DNA of 64,000 bases, taken from assembly GCA_003402345.1 (NCBI GenBank), contig QFXH01000001.1, positions 372,001-436,000 on the forward strand. Direction: 5' to 3'. A program made the position numbers and the translations under genes. A model generated the notes under the pieces. It searched no databases, was not told the origin of the DNA, and was given only the letters and a program-made list of their open reading frames with translations. Positions 49,252-56,760 of the stretch are shown piece after piece (the stretch's first letter is position 1; the number at the start of each line of letters is the position of its first letter). The DNA is from Candidatus Nitrotoga sp. MKT. GTDB taxonomy: Bacteria > Pseudomonadota > Gammaproteobacteria > Burkholderiales > Gallionellaceae.

Positions 49252-49879
49252 GAAATTTTCTACTTTCTTTAAATCAATTTTATTATGTGCGTGTTGCCTG
49301 CTGTCTGGGGTGAGTAACGCACAACAGCAAACCATACTGGTGTTTGGCGATAGCCTATCGGCGGCGTATGGCATTCCACGGGCATCGGGCTGGGTCAATC
49401 TGTTACAGCAAGAATTACAACGCAGCCATCCACAATATAAAGTAGTAAACGCCAGTATCAGCGGCGAAACAGCCAGTGGCGGCCGGCAGCGCATTGCCCC
49501 CGCCTTACGTCAGCATTCCCCCGACACTGTCATTCTGGAACTGGGAGCCAACGACGGCCTGCGCGGCACGCCTATTGCCGATATCGAAAATAATCTCAGC
49601 GCTATTATTCAACAATCACAGAAAGGCAACGGGAAAGTGCTGCTAGTGGGAATTCAGTTACCACCCAATTATGGCCAAAACTACACCGATCAATTCAAGG
49701 CGATCTATTCCCGGCTGGCGCAGCGCCACAAGGTGGAGCTGGTTCCATTTATGCTGAAAAATGTCCAGCCGGAGCAATTTCAGGCCGACAACTTGCACCC
49801 CACAGCAGCGGCGCAAGCATTAATCCTTCAAACTATTCTGGATAAACTGAAACCTTTATTAAAAACGAAAAATTTATAA
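49250..49879 (+). CDS. tesA: Periplasmic arylesterase/acyl-CoA thioesterase I
   Basis: An SGNH-family hydrolase (multifunctional thioesterase/lysophospholipase), 209 residues. A signal peptide (MKFSTFFKSILLCACCLLSG, cleavage near SNA-QQ) precedes the GDSL block VFGDSLSAAYG (Ser35). Other SGNH blocks are ASISGETASGG, LELGANDGLRG and the catalytic DNLHPTAAAQ. It is divergent from ybbA as in many proteobacteria, but here without any spacer. No Shine-Dalgarno sequence is seen. Confidence 0.94.
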   Translation: MKFSTFFKSILLCACCLLSGVSNAQQQTILVFGDSLSAAYGIPRASGWVNLLQQELQRSHPQYKVVNASISGETASGGRQRIAPALRQHSPDTVILELGANDGLRGTPIADIENNLSAIIQQSQKGNGKVLLVGIQLPPNYGQNYTDQFKAIYSRLAQRHKVELVPFMLKNVQPEQFQADNLHPTAAAQALILQTILDKLKPLLKTKNL

Positions 49880-49880
49880 A

Positions 49881-49894
49881 GGGCACCTCTAAAA
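49881..49894. repeat. Solo end of the MITE-type repeat
   Basis: GGGCACCTCTAAAA is identical to the terminal 14 bases of the element at 50881. It lies directly after the tesA stop, between it and the converging sppA stop. No matching second end is present nearby, so it is probably a remnant. Confidence 0.55.
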
Positions 49895-49903
49895 GTACCG
49901 TCT

Positions 49904-50851
49904 TTAACGAAGTTTGATGCCAGCCTGCGTAGATAAACCCGGGAAAGCGCTCGCCATTCCCGCACCAAAACGCTTGGCGAGCCGCTCTGCGATACCCTCA
50001 TGGGTAGTGAAATCGACAATCTCCTCCGCCTTAATCACATCGCGCGCCACGCTTTCCATATTGCCCATTTCATCCGCCAAGCCCAGCTCGATACTTTTTT
50101 GGCCGGTCCAGATCAAACCACTGAATATGTCGGATGACTCCTTCAGGCGCTTGCCGCGTCCTTGTTTCACTACCTCAATAAATTGCTGGTGAATTTCGGC
50201 GAGCATATTTTTAGCATGTTCCTGCTGCCCCACATTAACTGGCGAAAATGGGTCCATGAAACCCTTATTCTCACCCGCCGTCATCAAGCGGCGCTCCACA
50301 CCCAGCTTATCCATCGTGCCAGTAAAACCAAAACTATCCATCAACACACCAATTGACCCAACCAAGCTCGCCTTATTGACAAAAATCTTGTCCGCCGCAG
50401 CCGCCACGTAATAGCAGCCGGAAGCGCATACATCTTCAATGACGACATACAACGGGATTTTGGGGTACTTGACACGTAAGCGGCGGATTTCATCATTTAT
50501 ATAGCCCGATTGCACCGGACTACCGCCGGGGCTATCCATACGCAAGATCACCCCTTGCGTATGGCTATCCTTAAATGCATCCTGCAGGCTGGTCATGATG
50601 CTATCGGCATTGGCTGCACTCTCTGCCGCGATCACGCCATGCATCTCCACCAACGCGGTGTGCTTGCCGGTTAATGGCAATTCGGATTTGCCTATCCAAC
50701 CCATAAACAGAAACAGCAAAACACACAAATAGCCAAACGTCAGCACCTTGAAAAAAATACTCCAGTGGCGCGCCCGGCGCTGCTCTTGAATGGCTGACAA
50801 AGCGAGTTTCTCCAGCACGCCTCGTTCCCAGTTATTGTTTTGTTCTGACAT
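49904..50851 (-). CDS. sppA: Signal peptide peptidase SppA
   Basis: A membrane-bound serine protease that degrades cleaved signal peptides; short form of 315 residues. One N-terminal transmembrane helix (about 33-52) is followed by the catalytic domain with DSPGGSPVQSG, EDVCASGCYYVA (nucleophile Ser144) and TAGENKG (general base Lys196), as in the Bacillus-type Ser-Lys dyad. It lies upstream of the HAD gene in the betaproteobacterial manner, here separated by a MITE. Confidence 0.93.
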   Translation of the reverse strand: MSEQNNNWERGVLEKLALSAIQEQRRARHWSIFFKVLTFGYLCVLLFLFMGWIGKSELPLTGKHTALVEMHGVIAAESAANADSIMTSLQDAFKDSHTQGVILRMDSPGGSPVQSGYINDEIRRLRVKYPKIPLYVVIEDVCASGCYYVAAAADKIFVNKASLVGSIGVLMDSFGFTGTMDKLGVERRLMTAGENKGFMDPFSPVNVGQQEHAKNMLAEIHQQFIEVVKQGRGKRLKESSDIFSGLIWTGQKSIELGLADEMGNMESVARDVIKAEEIVDFTTHEGIAERLAKRFGAGMASAFPGLSTQAGIKLR

Positions 50852-50880
50852 AAATTATTCCTCAATAAAAACTACATCCA

Positions 50881-51021
50881 GGGCACCTCTAAAAATTAAG
50901 AGTTCTAAACAAGACTAGGCGCGAATAAAAAATGTTGACGCAGCATATAATTGATATGTAAGGAAACATTTTTTATGAGCAACAACGTATTGTAACGAAA
51001 TCTGAATTTTTAGAGTTGCCC
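50881..51021. mobile_element. 141-bp MITE with terminal inverted repeats and TCCA duplication
   Basis: Ends GGGCACCTCTAAAAATT and AATTTTTAGAGTTGCCC are inverted repeats (16 of 17). TCCA occurs on both flanks (50877-50880 and 51022-51025), compatible with a 4-bp target duplication. The interior is AT-rich with an inverted pair AAAAAATGTT/AACATTTTTT that could form a hairpin. It has no coding capacity. It separates sppA from the HAD gene. Confidence 0.72.
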
Positions 51022-51030
51022 TCCAGTATA

Positions 51031-51687
51031 TCAGGCGTACTCTTTAAACCATGCGCGCAACCCGACAAAATCGTCCAGCAACGCCAGCGGTTCCAGGGCA
51101 CGTAACTGCTCTACCGGATGCGCGCCGTGCGTCATGCCAATCGCGCCCACTCCGGCGTTACGCGCCATCTGCAAATCATGCGTGGTATCGCCCACCATCA
51201 GCACGCGCGGCGCCATAACGCCAAGCTCATCCATAATTTCCAGCAACATCGCCGGATGCGGCTTCGAAAATGTTTGGTCAGCCGTGCGGGTAGCGTGGAA
51301 GTAAGACTCCATCCCGCTTGTCTGCATGGCCCGCTTTAATCCCTGTCGGCTTTTGCCCGTCGCCACTGCCAGCCAGTGCCCGGCAGCATACAACTCCGCA
51401 ATTGTCTGCTGCGCTCCCTCGAACAATGGAATAGCATCACCCTGCGCTAAAAAATGATGGCGATAACGCGCCACCAGGTCATCGCGCTGATTATCCTGAA
51501 CATCCGGCACGGCGTGGCGCAGCGCCTCAGATAACCCCAAACCAATTACATGCTTCGCAACAGCATCACTAGGTTCGTTTAAGCCTAAATCCCGACATGC
51601 GGCCTGGATCGAACCCGCTATTACTGCGGTGGAGTCCATCACTGTGCCATCCCAATCAAACACAATTAAATCATAACGTTTCGCCAT
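51031..51687 (-). CDS. HAD-family phosphatase (Gph-like)
   Basis: The product has 218 residues. HAD motif I FDWDGTVMDST (nucleophile Asp near 10), a helical cap, motif II VATGKSRQGL, motif III Lys in FSKPHP and motif IV VGDTTHDLQMARNAG are all present. It belongs to the phosphoglycolate-phosphatase-like HAD-IA group; the substrate is unsettled. The C-terminus lies directly against the MITE (stop at 51031). Confidence 0.92.
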   Translation of the reverse strand: MAKRYDLIVFDWDGTVMDSTAVIAGSIQAACRDLGLNEPSDAVAKHVIGLGLSEALRHAVPDVQDNQRDDLVARYRHHFLAQGDAIPLFEGAQQTIAELYAAGHWLAVATGKSRQGLKRAMQTSGMESYFHATRTADQTFSKPHPAMLLEIMDELGVMAPRVLMVGDTTHDLQMARNAGVGAIGMTHGAHPVEQLRALEPLALLDDFVGLRAWFKEYA

Positions 51688-51932
51688 AGAAATCCACCAA
51701 AAAATAAGGCGCGGATATTAGCATTGTTGTCAGCATCGCTACTAATCGGCATATTGCCGGGCGATGCCGACCAAACATTTCCAATCATGCATAGGTGCTC
51801 AAGATATTGCATTGCAATGTACGGCATCACGCAGATAGGGGCTTAACATCTTAATAGAGTTATTCAACCTCAGCATTAAACCAATTACGACTTTCCTCAA
51901 CGACTATATTTTTTTATTAAAGAGGAGATCAG

Positions 51933-51968
51933 ATGAGGTCACTCAATATGAAAGGGATTGCAGCATGA
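51933..51968 (+). CDS. 11-codon leader ORF, possibly translationally coupled
   Basis: A strong ribosome-binding site AGAGGAGATC is followed by ATG and eleven codons (MRSLNMKGIAA). Its stop overlaps the start of the next frame as ATGA. The downstream frame has no site of its own, so coupled translation would explain the arrangement. Confidence 0.4.
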   Translation: MRSLNMKGIAA

Positions 51969-52168
51969 ATATGAGAAGAGGAATAGTTGTTGTAAGCGCG
52001 CTCAGCGCCTTATTGGGATCGGTGACTGTCACGCTAGTTGTCGCCTCAAAATTTAACTATGATGCAACGACTAGCCTGACACAGTGGGACATTGACCGAG
52101 CAACTGGCCTTTATTTGTCTGGGGGGTCACTTGCTCACCTACCACGATTCCCATCCGCCCCATGGTAG
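51965..52168 (+). CDS. Small hypothetical protein with N-terminal membrane segment
   Basis: The product has 67 residues. MNMRRGIVVVSALSALLGSV gives a positively charged start and hydrophobic helix (signal anchor or signal peptide), followed by a short polar tail. I do not recognise it. Its start overlaps the stop of the leader ORF. A strong hairpin follows at 52251-52274. Confidence 0.45.
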   Translation: MNMRRGIVVVSALSALLGSVTVTLVVASKFNYDATTSLTQWDIDRATGLYLSGGSLAHLPRFPSAPW

Positions 52169-52250
52169 CTTCCTGAAGTCATGAGTAGAGTGCATTGACC
52201 TGAAAACCTTACACCAACCTTACATAGACACAAAACCGCTAGATGTAAAT

Positions 52251-52274
52251 AAGGCCTGCATCTCTGCAGGCCTT
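52251..52274. terminator. Strong hairpin, probable bidirectional terminator
   Basis: AAGGCCTGCA and TGCAGGCCTT pair perfectly around TCTC, with A/T-rich flanks on both sides (AAAT before, ATTCTAT after). It could end the small plus-strand gene or, on the minus strand, transcription through the tRNA-His fragment that lies directly beyond. Confidence 0.7.
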
Positions 52275-52282
52275 ATTCTATA

Positions 52283-52327
52283 TGGGGTGGCTGATGGAGC
52301 TCGAACCCACGACAACCGGAATCACAA
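52283..52327 (-). other. tRNA-His 3' fragment (attachment-site scar)
   Basis: Read on the minus strand, the 45 nt TTGTGATTCCGG ... CAGCCACCCCA equal the 3' half of a tRNA-His gene. They start in the anticodon loop (TTGTGAT, anticodon GTG), then the anticodon 3' strand, variable loop, T-arm with GGTTCGAGC, acceptor 3' strand CAGCCAC, discriminator C and CCA. The 5' half is absent on the adjoining side. Such fragments are left where an element integrates at a tRNA 3' end. No full tRNA-His or integrase is in the window. Confidence 0.75.
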
Positions 52328-52643
52328 GACGCAAACAGAAATGTAATTTTTATTTATATCAATACCTTGTATCACCCGCAATGATTTCAGACAGCTACAG
52401 AAGTTGGATAAATACAGGGAGCAACATAAACATAGTTACGTTTTGGCTATGGTGGACTGAATGAAATCCGATTTCGGGAAGACTGCTTCAATGATCGAAG
52501 TTCGGCTGTATGCAGAATTTAGTCTGGTCAGCATTACCTTCTCGCCAAGCTTAAAATGCATAGACATTTTGCTCGCTCTATACGAAACATAAAAGGTATG
52601 GTTCAATACTTTCATATTGTTAATCATATTCTTGCAATCACTA

Positions 52644-53366
52644 ATGTCAAAAAATCCGCTGTTTGGCCTCTATGAGAAACTCTATTTCCACGAAATTGAA
52701 GTTCGCGAAAAACTCGGGGGACGACTTCAAACCCCAATGGCAATCATTGTGTCATTGATAGGTGTCCTCGCCTATCTGCTTCAGAACTTCGACAAGGACC
52801 ATATCAGTACATTTGCGGCACTGTTTATTTTCTTACTTACACTGAGCAGTTTGGCACTGGTCGCTGCCATGTGCTTTTTTGTTTGCTCATGGTATGGCCA
52901 TACATATGCGTTCCTTCCGTCTGCGGAAGAAACTGAGAAATACCGCCAGCTACTTCAAAAGACCTATAAGCAATACAAGAACGGAAATACTTTGGCCGAA
53001 ACATACCTAAATGATTACCTCTGTACCAAGTACATCGCGCTCGCTACCCAAAACACTCAATGCAACGACAAGAGGTCGTTAAACATCCATAGAACGAACG
53101 GCACCCTCATTGTTGCAGTCATACTGGTTGCTCTTACGTTTACATCCTTCATTACGGGTGACCTAGACAAAACAAAAGTTAGCAAACCCACGGAAGTTGT
53201 TATCGTTAAACCTGTAGATGTTAAAGGAGCCATCATGGTCGAAAAAAAACCCGAACCACCAAAAGAAATTAAACCACCACCGCCACCACCTCCTCCACCC
53301 ACTCGGTTAATCAAGGAAGGTGTTGAAATTATTAAACCCCAACCGGAGAAAAAAGATGACCAGTAA
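52644..53366 (+). CDS. Three-helix membrane protein with proline-rich C-terminus
   Basis: The product has 240 residues. An N-terminal cytosolic motif YEKLYFHEIEVREKLGGRLQ precedes three hydrophobic segments (about 32-50, 57-84, 157-174 counted from this start). A tail of alternating basic and acidic residues follows with nine consecutive prolines and TRLIKEGVEIIKP. I know the N-terminal motif from uncharacterised proteins only. The ATG at 52644 is preferred over a TTG at 52617. It overlaps the next small gene by 11 bp. The arrangement of membrane helices and long tail recalls SLATT-like effectors, but this is a guess. Confidence 0.65.
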   Translation: MSKNPLFGLYEKLYFHEIEVREKLGGRLQTPMAIIVSLIGVLAYLLQNFDKDHISTFAALFIFLLTLSSLALVAAMCFFVCSWYGHTYAFLPSAEETEKYRQLLQKTYKQYKNGNTLAETYLNDYLCTKYIALATQNTQCNDKRSLNIHRTNGTLIVAVILVALTFTSFITGDLDKTKVSKPTEVVIVKPVDVKGAIMVEKKPEPPKEIKPPPPPPPPPTRLIKEGVEIIKPQPEKKDDQ

Positions 53367-53487
53367 AAAAAACCCGCCACCGCCGCCACCGCCCTCTCGC
53401 CTAGTTAAGGGAATCGTTGAACATCGGCAGAAGGCACCAACTTCGGCACCACCAAGAGCCGACATACCAGCGCATAAGAAGAAATAG
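53356..53487 (+). CDS. 43-residue poly-proline protein
   Basis: MTSKKNPPPPPPPSRLVKGI is followed by a Lys/Pro-rich tail ending AHKKK. GGAG lies about 6 bp before the ATG, inside the end of the upstream gene, and the frames overlap by 11 bp. The segment PPPPPPPSRLVKGIVE mirrors PPPPTRLIKEGVEI in the membrane protein, so the two are probably related in origin and function together. No known family is recognised. Confidence 0.6.
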   Translation: MTSKKNPPPPPPPSRLVKGIVEHRQKAPTSAPPRADIPAHKKK

Positions 53488-53705
53488 CTCAAAATCACGG
53501 CTCCAAGGAACTGCCTGGAAGCTACGCTTCTCGGCTTTCTCCGAAGTTTCTTAAATGTGTGTTGGCGGTCTGCTTTTGGAGAACATGATGGGCAACCCAG
53601 CCTCGATTCCCGCCTTACTCAAAGTGCAACTTTCGGGTAAGCATTTAACAGCCCGGTAGGTTGAGCTGAATGAAATGAAGCTAACCATCACATTAGGATG
53701 AACAC

Positions 53706-53849
53706 ATGCATTACCAGCGTGCCGATGTAGCGGGAGACGCATACTTCTTCACTGTAAATCTGGCTGAACGGCACTCCGATTTATTGGTGCGGCATATCGA
53801 TGACTTGCACGCGGCCATGAATACTATGACAATAACTACTATCAATTAA
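53706..53849 (+). pseudogene. RAYT N-terminal fragment
   Basis: MHYQRADVAGDAYFFTVNLA and ERHSDLLVRHIDDLHAAM match the first 38 residues of another REP-associated transposase lineage. The frame then runs into unrelated codons and stops at codon 48. A typical REP-like sequence (CCGGTAGGTTGAGC at about 53652) precedes it. The catalytic part is lost. Confidence 0.72.
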
Positions 53850-53862
53850 CCGGAAAAAACCT

Positions 53863-54372
53863 ATGTCCACTTATATGTACACCACGTCCATACCTGTTTT
53901 CAAACAGCTATTGAACAGCCTCAGTGTTATTTTGACCAAAGCTGAGGCATACGCTACCGAGAAAAAAATTAATCCGGCAGTATTGTTGGAGGGACGGCTC
54001 TACCCTAATATGTTCCCCTTGAGCCGCCAAGTGCAAATCGCTACCGATTTCGCCAGGAGCGTACCAGCACGGCTGGCAGGTGTTGAGGTACCAGCGTATG
54101 ACGATAACGAACAAACCTTCGCCGAGTTGCAGGCACGAATTGGCAAGACGTTGTCGTTTATTGAAAGCCTAACGCCCTCACAATTCGAAGGCAGCGAAAC
54201 GCGTGAAATCGTGTTACGCCCAGGCACACCGAAAGAGAAAAAACTGGTTGGACACACCTACCTATCCAACTACGGTTTGCCGCAATTTTTATTCCATGTC
54301 ACCACGGCTTATGCGATTTTGCGGCACAATGGCCTGGAAGTCGGCAAAGGCGACTTTATGGGTGCCTATTAA
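53863..54372 (+). CDS. DUF1993 family protein
   Basis: The product has 169 residues with the DUF1993 pattern: TTSIPVFKQLLNSLSVILTKAEAYA, RLYPNMFPLSRQVQIATDFA, then FLFHVTTAYAILRHNGLEVGKGDF. The fold is probably a DinB-like four-helix bundle; no function is established. It begins 13 bp after the RAYT fragment stop and has no strong ribosome-binding site. Confidence 0.85.
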   Translation: MSTYMYTTSIPVFKQLLNSLSVILTKAEAYATEKKINPAVLLEGRLYPNMFPLSRQVQIATDFARSVPARLAGVEVPAYDDNEQTFAELQARIGKTLSFIESLTPSQFEGSETREIVLRPGTPKEKKLVGHTYLSNYGLPQFLFHVTTAYAILRHNGLEVGKGDFMGAY

Positions 54373-54433
54373 GGTTATTTGGGTTTAGGGCGACGCACGA
54401 TATCGCCATCCAAATCTTGGGGGATGCGCTTCG

Positions 54434-55243
54434 TTATAGCTCAAAGGTGAGGCACTTGCATGCGCCTCCCGCTTTAATGAATTCCGAAACATCAACCTCG
54501 ATAACGGAAAAGTTATGTTTACTGAGCGCGGCTTTCAACTCGTCCGAGGCCTTGTTTAAAATAATATCATTGCCGATATTTACCGCATTGCAGGCAAAGT
54601 TATTGGCATCCTGATCCGAAATCCAAATGATTCTGTCGCTGAATTCATTTTTGATTTTATTAACGCTCTGGGATGAAAATGCTTTTCCATAAGCGATAAC
54701 ATATCCATTCGCCAAAGGGCAAAACGCTGTATCAAGGTGATACCACCTCGGGTCAACAAGAGTCAACCCGTTTACCCGAGCGTGTAAAATTGCGGCGATT
54801 TCATCCAATGCTTCTACATCGCTCCTGTGCCCGTAACCAAACCATACTTGCCCATTCGAATCATAAAGCGCATCACCCGCACCTTCGAATTTAATACCGC
54901 TATTCAGCCGCCTGATGCGATAGCCGGAATCCTCAAAGAACTTGCTGAAATATGGTGACTCCGCTTGTCTTTCCGGATAGCGGAATGAAGACACAATAAC
55001 TTCGTGATCGCGGCATACCAAACCGCCATTGGCGGTGAATACCATATCCGGCAATCCAGCTACCGGCTCGATTAGCCTAATCGATGCCTTGCTGGAGAGA
55101 ATGTCATGGAAATTTTTCCATTGCTTCGCCGCCAACTCCATATTTACCAGCCCCTGGTTTCCAGTCATCCAGGGGTTGATGACATAGCTGACTTCGAAAT
55201 ATCTGGGTTCACACATCAGAAATGTCTTCATCGGCTCATCCAT
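54434..55243 (-). CDS. Amidinotransferase/DDAH-like hydrolase
   Basis: A guanidine-group-modifying enzyme fold, 269 residues: FLMCEPRYFEVSYVINPWM, DMVFTANGGLV, KFEGAGDALYD, YHLDTAFCPL with the catalytic His, and the C-terminal GGACKCLTFEL with the nucleophile Cys262. Dimethylarginine dimethylaminohydrolase, citrulline- or arginine-type hydrolysis are all possible; no arginine-pathway gene is adjacent. An in-frame ATG at 55231 is an alternative start. Confidence 0.85.
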   Translation of the reverse strand: MDEPMKTFLMCEPRYFEVSYVINPWMTGNQGLVNMELAAKQWKNFHDILSSKASIRLIEPVAGLPDMVFTANGGLVCRDHEVIVSSFRYPERQAESPYFSKFFEDSGYRIRRLNSGIKFEGAGDALYDSNGQVWFGYGHRSDVEALDEIAAILHARVNGLTLVDPRWYHLDTAFCPLANGYVIAYGKAFSSQSVNKIKNEFSDRIIWISDQDANNFACNAVNIGNDIILNKASDELKAALSKHNFSVIEVDVSEFIKAGGACKCLTFEL

Positions 55244-55400
55244 TTCCTTATAAGGTTAATTCTGCGAATTGGAATGTCCCGCAACTAACCGGTAGTGTGG
55301 GATTTTTACTACAACACTACCGCACCAAGAAAATCCCGCCCGAATAATGAGCAGACAGTATTTATACGCGGGGCAAATTTGGATGTAATTTACTGCATTT

Positions 55401-55480
55401 ATTAATCCGGCACGAATTGAACTTGACTACCGTTCGTGCTGAGCTTATCGAAGCATAAGAAGCCATTCACATTTCGACAA
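55401..55480. repeat. Interspersed hairpin repeat, copy 2 (split by an IS)
   Basis: These 80 bp match 41604-41683 with two mismatches. The sequence breaks after TTTCGACAAG and the expected continuation CTCAGCCCGAACGG appears only at 56678, on the far side of the IS110-type element. This defines the insertion point of that element. Confidence 0.85.
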
Positions 55481-56677
55481 GCTTGTATGGTGTTTCTGTC
55501 TCCTTCTTGAGAGACTGGAAGGAGCCGGGGTGGAGGGACATCGACAAGCCTCTGCCGTGCAGCGGACAGACTCAGTGAGAACTCTCCCACCCACACCCCG
55601 AACGTCGATGAAGAATCTAGCGGCTGTGTGCATTGACCGCCGATTTGAACGCAAGCTAACGTAGGTGTGTGCCACCCCAGCATTGTTACTTTACTTCTGG
55701 AGGCTACCATCATGCAAACCTTTCCGAACATAGGTGTGGATGTTGCCAAAGACGCAGTCGTTGTGGCTTGCGCCGCGCAAAGTTTTTCTACTCACCGTGT
55801 TACAAATCAGCGCACTCCGTTGCTGGCATGGCTGAAATCTCTGCCCACAGGCAGCCGCATCGGTCTGGAATCCACGGGCGGCTATCACGAATTGCTGGCC
55901 GATCTGGCACACGCGCATGGCCATGTCGTATTCCTGCTCAATCCGTTGGATACCAAGCACTATGCCCGCGCCATGGGTAACCGCGCCAAAACAGACCGGG
56001 TGGATGCCGAACTGATCGCCCGTCTCATCGCTCAAGAACATACGCGCTTACGCCCTTACACACCCCCTACAGCCGACCAGCGCAAGTTGGATCGCATGAT
56101 CCGGCGGCGCGCCAATATCGTTCGCATCAAAAGCTCGCTCACGCTGACGATGGGCAACCTGAGTGGCTTTACCGCCGAACTTAAAGCTGTCTCGAACAAG
56201 CTGGATGCCCTGATTGCCAAGATCGATTCCACCATGACCGCGATTGCGGGGCATTCCCCGCAACACAAGGAAGCGCAACAGCGTTTGCAAACCATTGCAG
56301 GTGTCGGCCCCGTGGTGGGCATGGCGCTGACCAATACGCTGGAGCGCGTGCCTTTCCGCAATGCGGATGCATTCGTCGCATTCACTGGCCTTGATCCGAG
56401 AGCCAACGACTCCGGCAACAAGATTGGCCGCAGGCGCTTATCCAAGCGCGGCCCCGCCGAGTTGCGTCGCCTGTTGTTTAACGCTGCAATGGCCGCCGCC
56501 AAATCCAAGGCTTGGAAGCCTATCTATGGGCATTACCGCACCCAAGGCTGGAGCACTATCGCAGCACTGGTAATCATCGCCCGCAAAATCGCCCGCGCAG
56601 CCTGGTCTATTCATCATTACCATTCAACTTTCGACCCGGATAGGATTACAAAAAATGTTTGACGCAAACCATAGAAT
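55481..56677 (+). mobile_element. IS110-family (IS1111-like) insertion sequence
   Basis: About 1.2 kb. It has an intact transposase and subterminal inverted sequences TATGGTGTTTCTGTC (55486-55500) and, inverted, TATGGTTTGCGTC (56661-56673), as is usual for the IS1111 subgroup. The long 5' non-coding part (about 230 bp) would hold the bridge-RNA region known for IS110 elements. It is inserted inside the interspersed repeat, and the exact edges are ambiguous by two bases (CT). Confidence 0.82.
55712..56662 (+). CDS. IS110-family transposase
   Basis: The product has 316 residues with the N-terminal RuvC-like DEDD domain (NIGVDVAKDAVVVA, LESTGGYHELLADL, and RAKTDRVDAELIARLIAQE) and the C-terminal transposase-20 domain (IAGVGPVVGMALTNTLERVPFRNADAFVAFTGLDP, with the catalytic Ser region SGNKIGRRRLSKRG). 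I chose the ATG at 55712 with GGAGG 8 bp upstream. It appears intact and thus possibly active. Confidence 0.95.
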   Translation: MQTFPNIGVDVAKDAVVVACAAQSFSTHRVTNQRTPLLAWLKSLPTGSRIGLESTGGYHELLADLAHAHGHVVFLLNPLDTKHYARAMGNRAKTDRVDAELIARLIAQEHTRLRPYTPPTADQRKLDRMIRRRANIVRIKSSLTLTMGNLSGFTAELKAVSNKLDALIAKIDSTMTAIAGHSPQHKEAQQRLQTIAGVGPVVGMALTNTLERVPFRNADAFVAFTGLDPRANDSGNKIGRRRLSKRGPAELRRLLFNAAMAAAKSKAWKPIYGHYRTQGWSTIAALVIIARKIARAAWSIHHYHSTFDPDRITKNV

Positions 56678-56760
56678 CTCAGCCCGAACGGAGTTAACAC
56701 TTCACCGTTCCGGATCAATATGTTGCTGAGTGAGACCTGCCCCCAAACTGCGTTAATAAT

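Noticed and set aside
49252-49494. 81-codon N-terminal extension of ybbA
   Set aside because: It is antisense to the tesA signal peptide and catalytic block; Cys-rich and unlike any YbbA.
52436-52627. 63-codon minus-strand frame upstream of the membrane protein
   Set aside because: No ribosome-binding site or recognisable motif; probably chance in AT-rich DNA.
53281-53310. CCACCx runs as a possible CRISPR-like or tandem repeat
   Set aside because: They simply encode poly-proline in two overlapping genes; no spacer structure.
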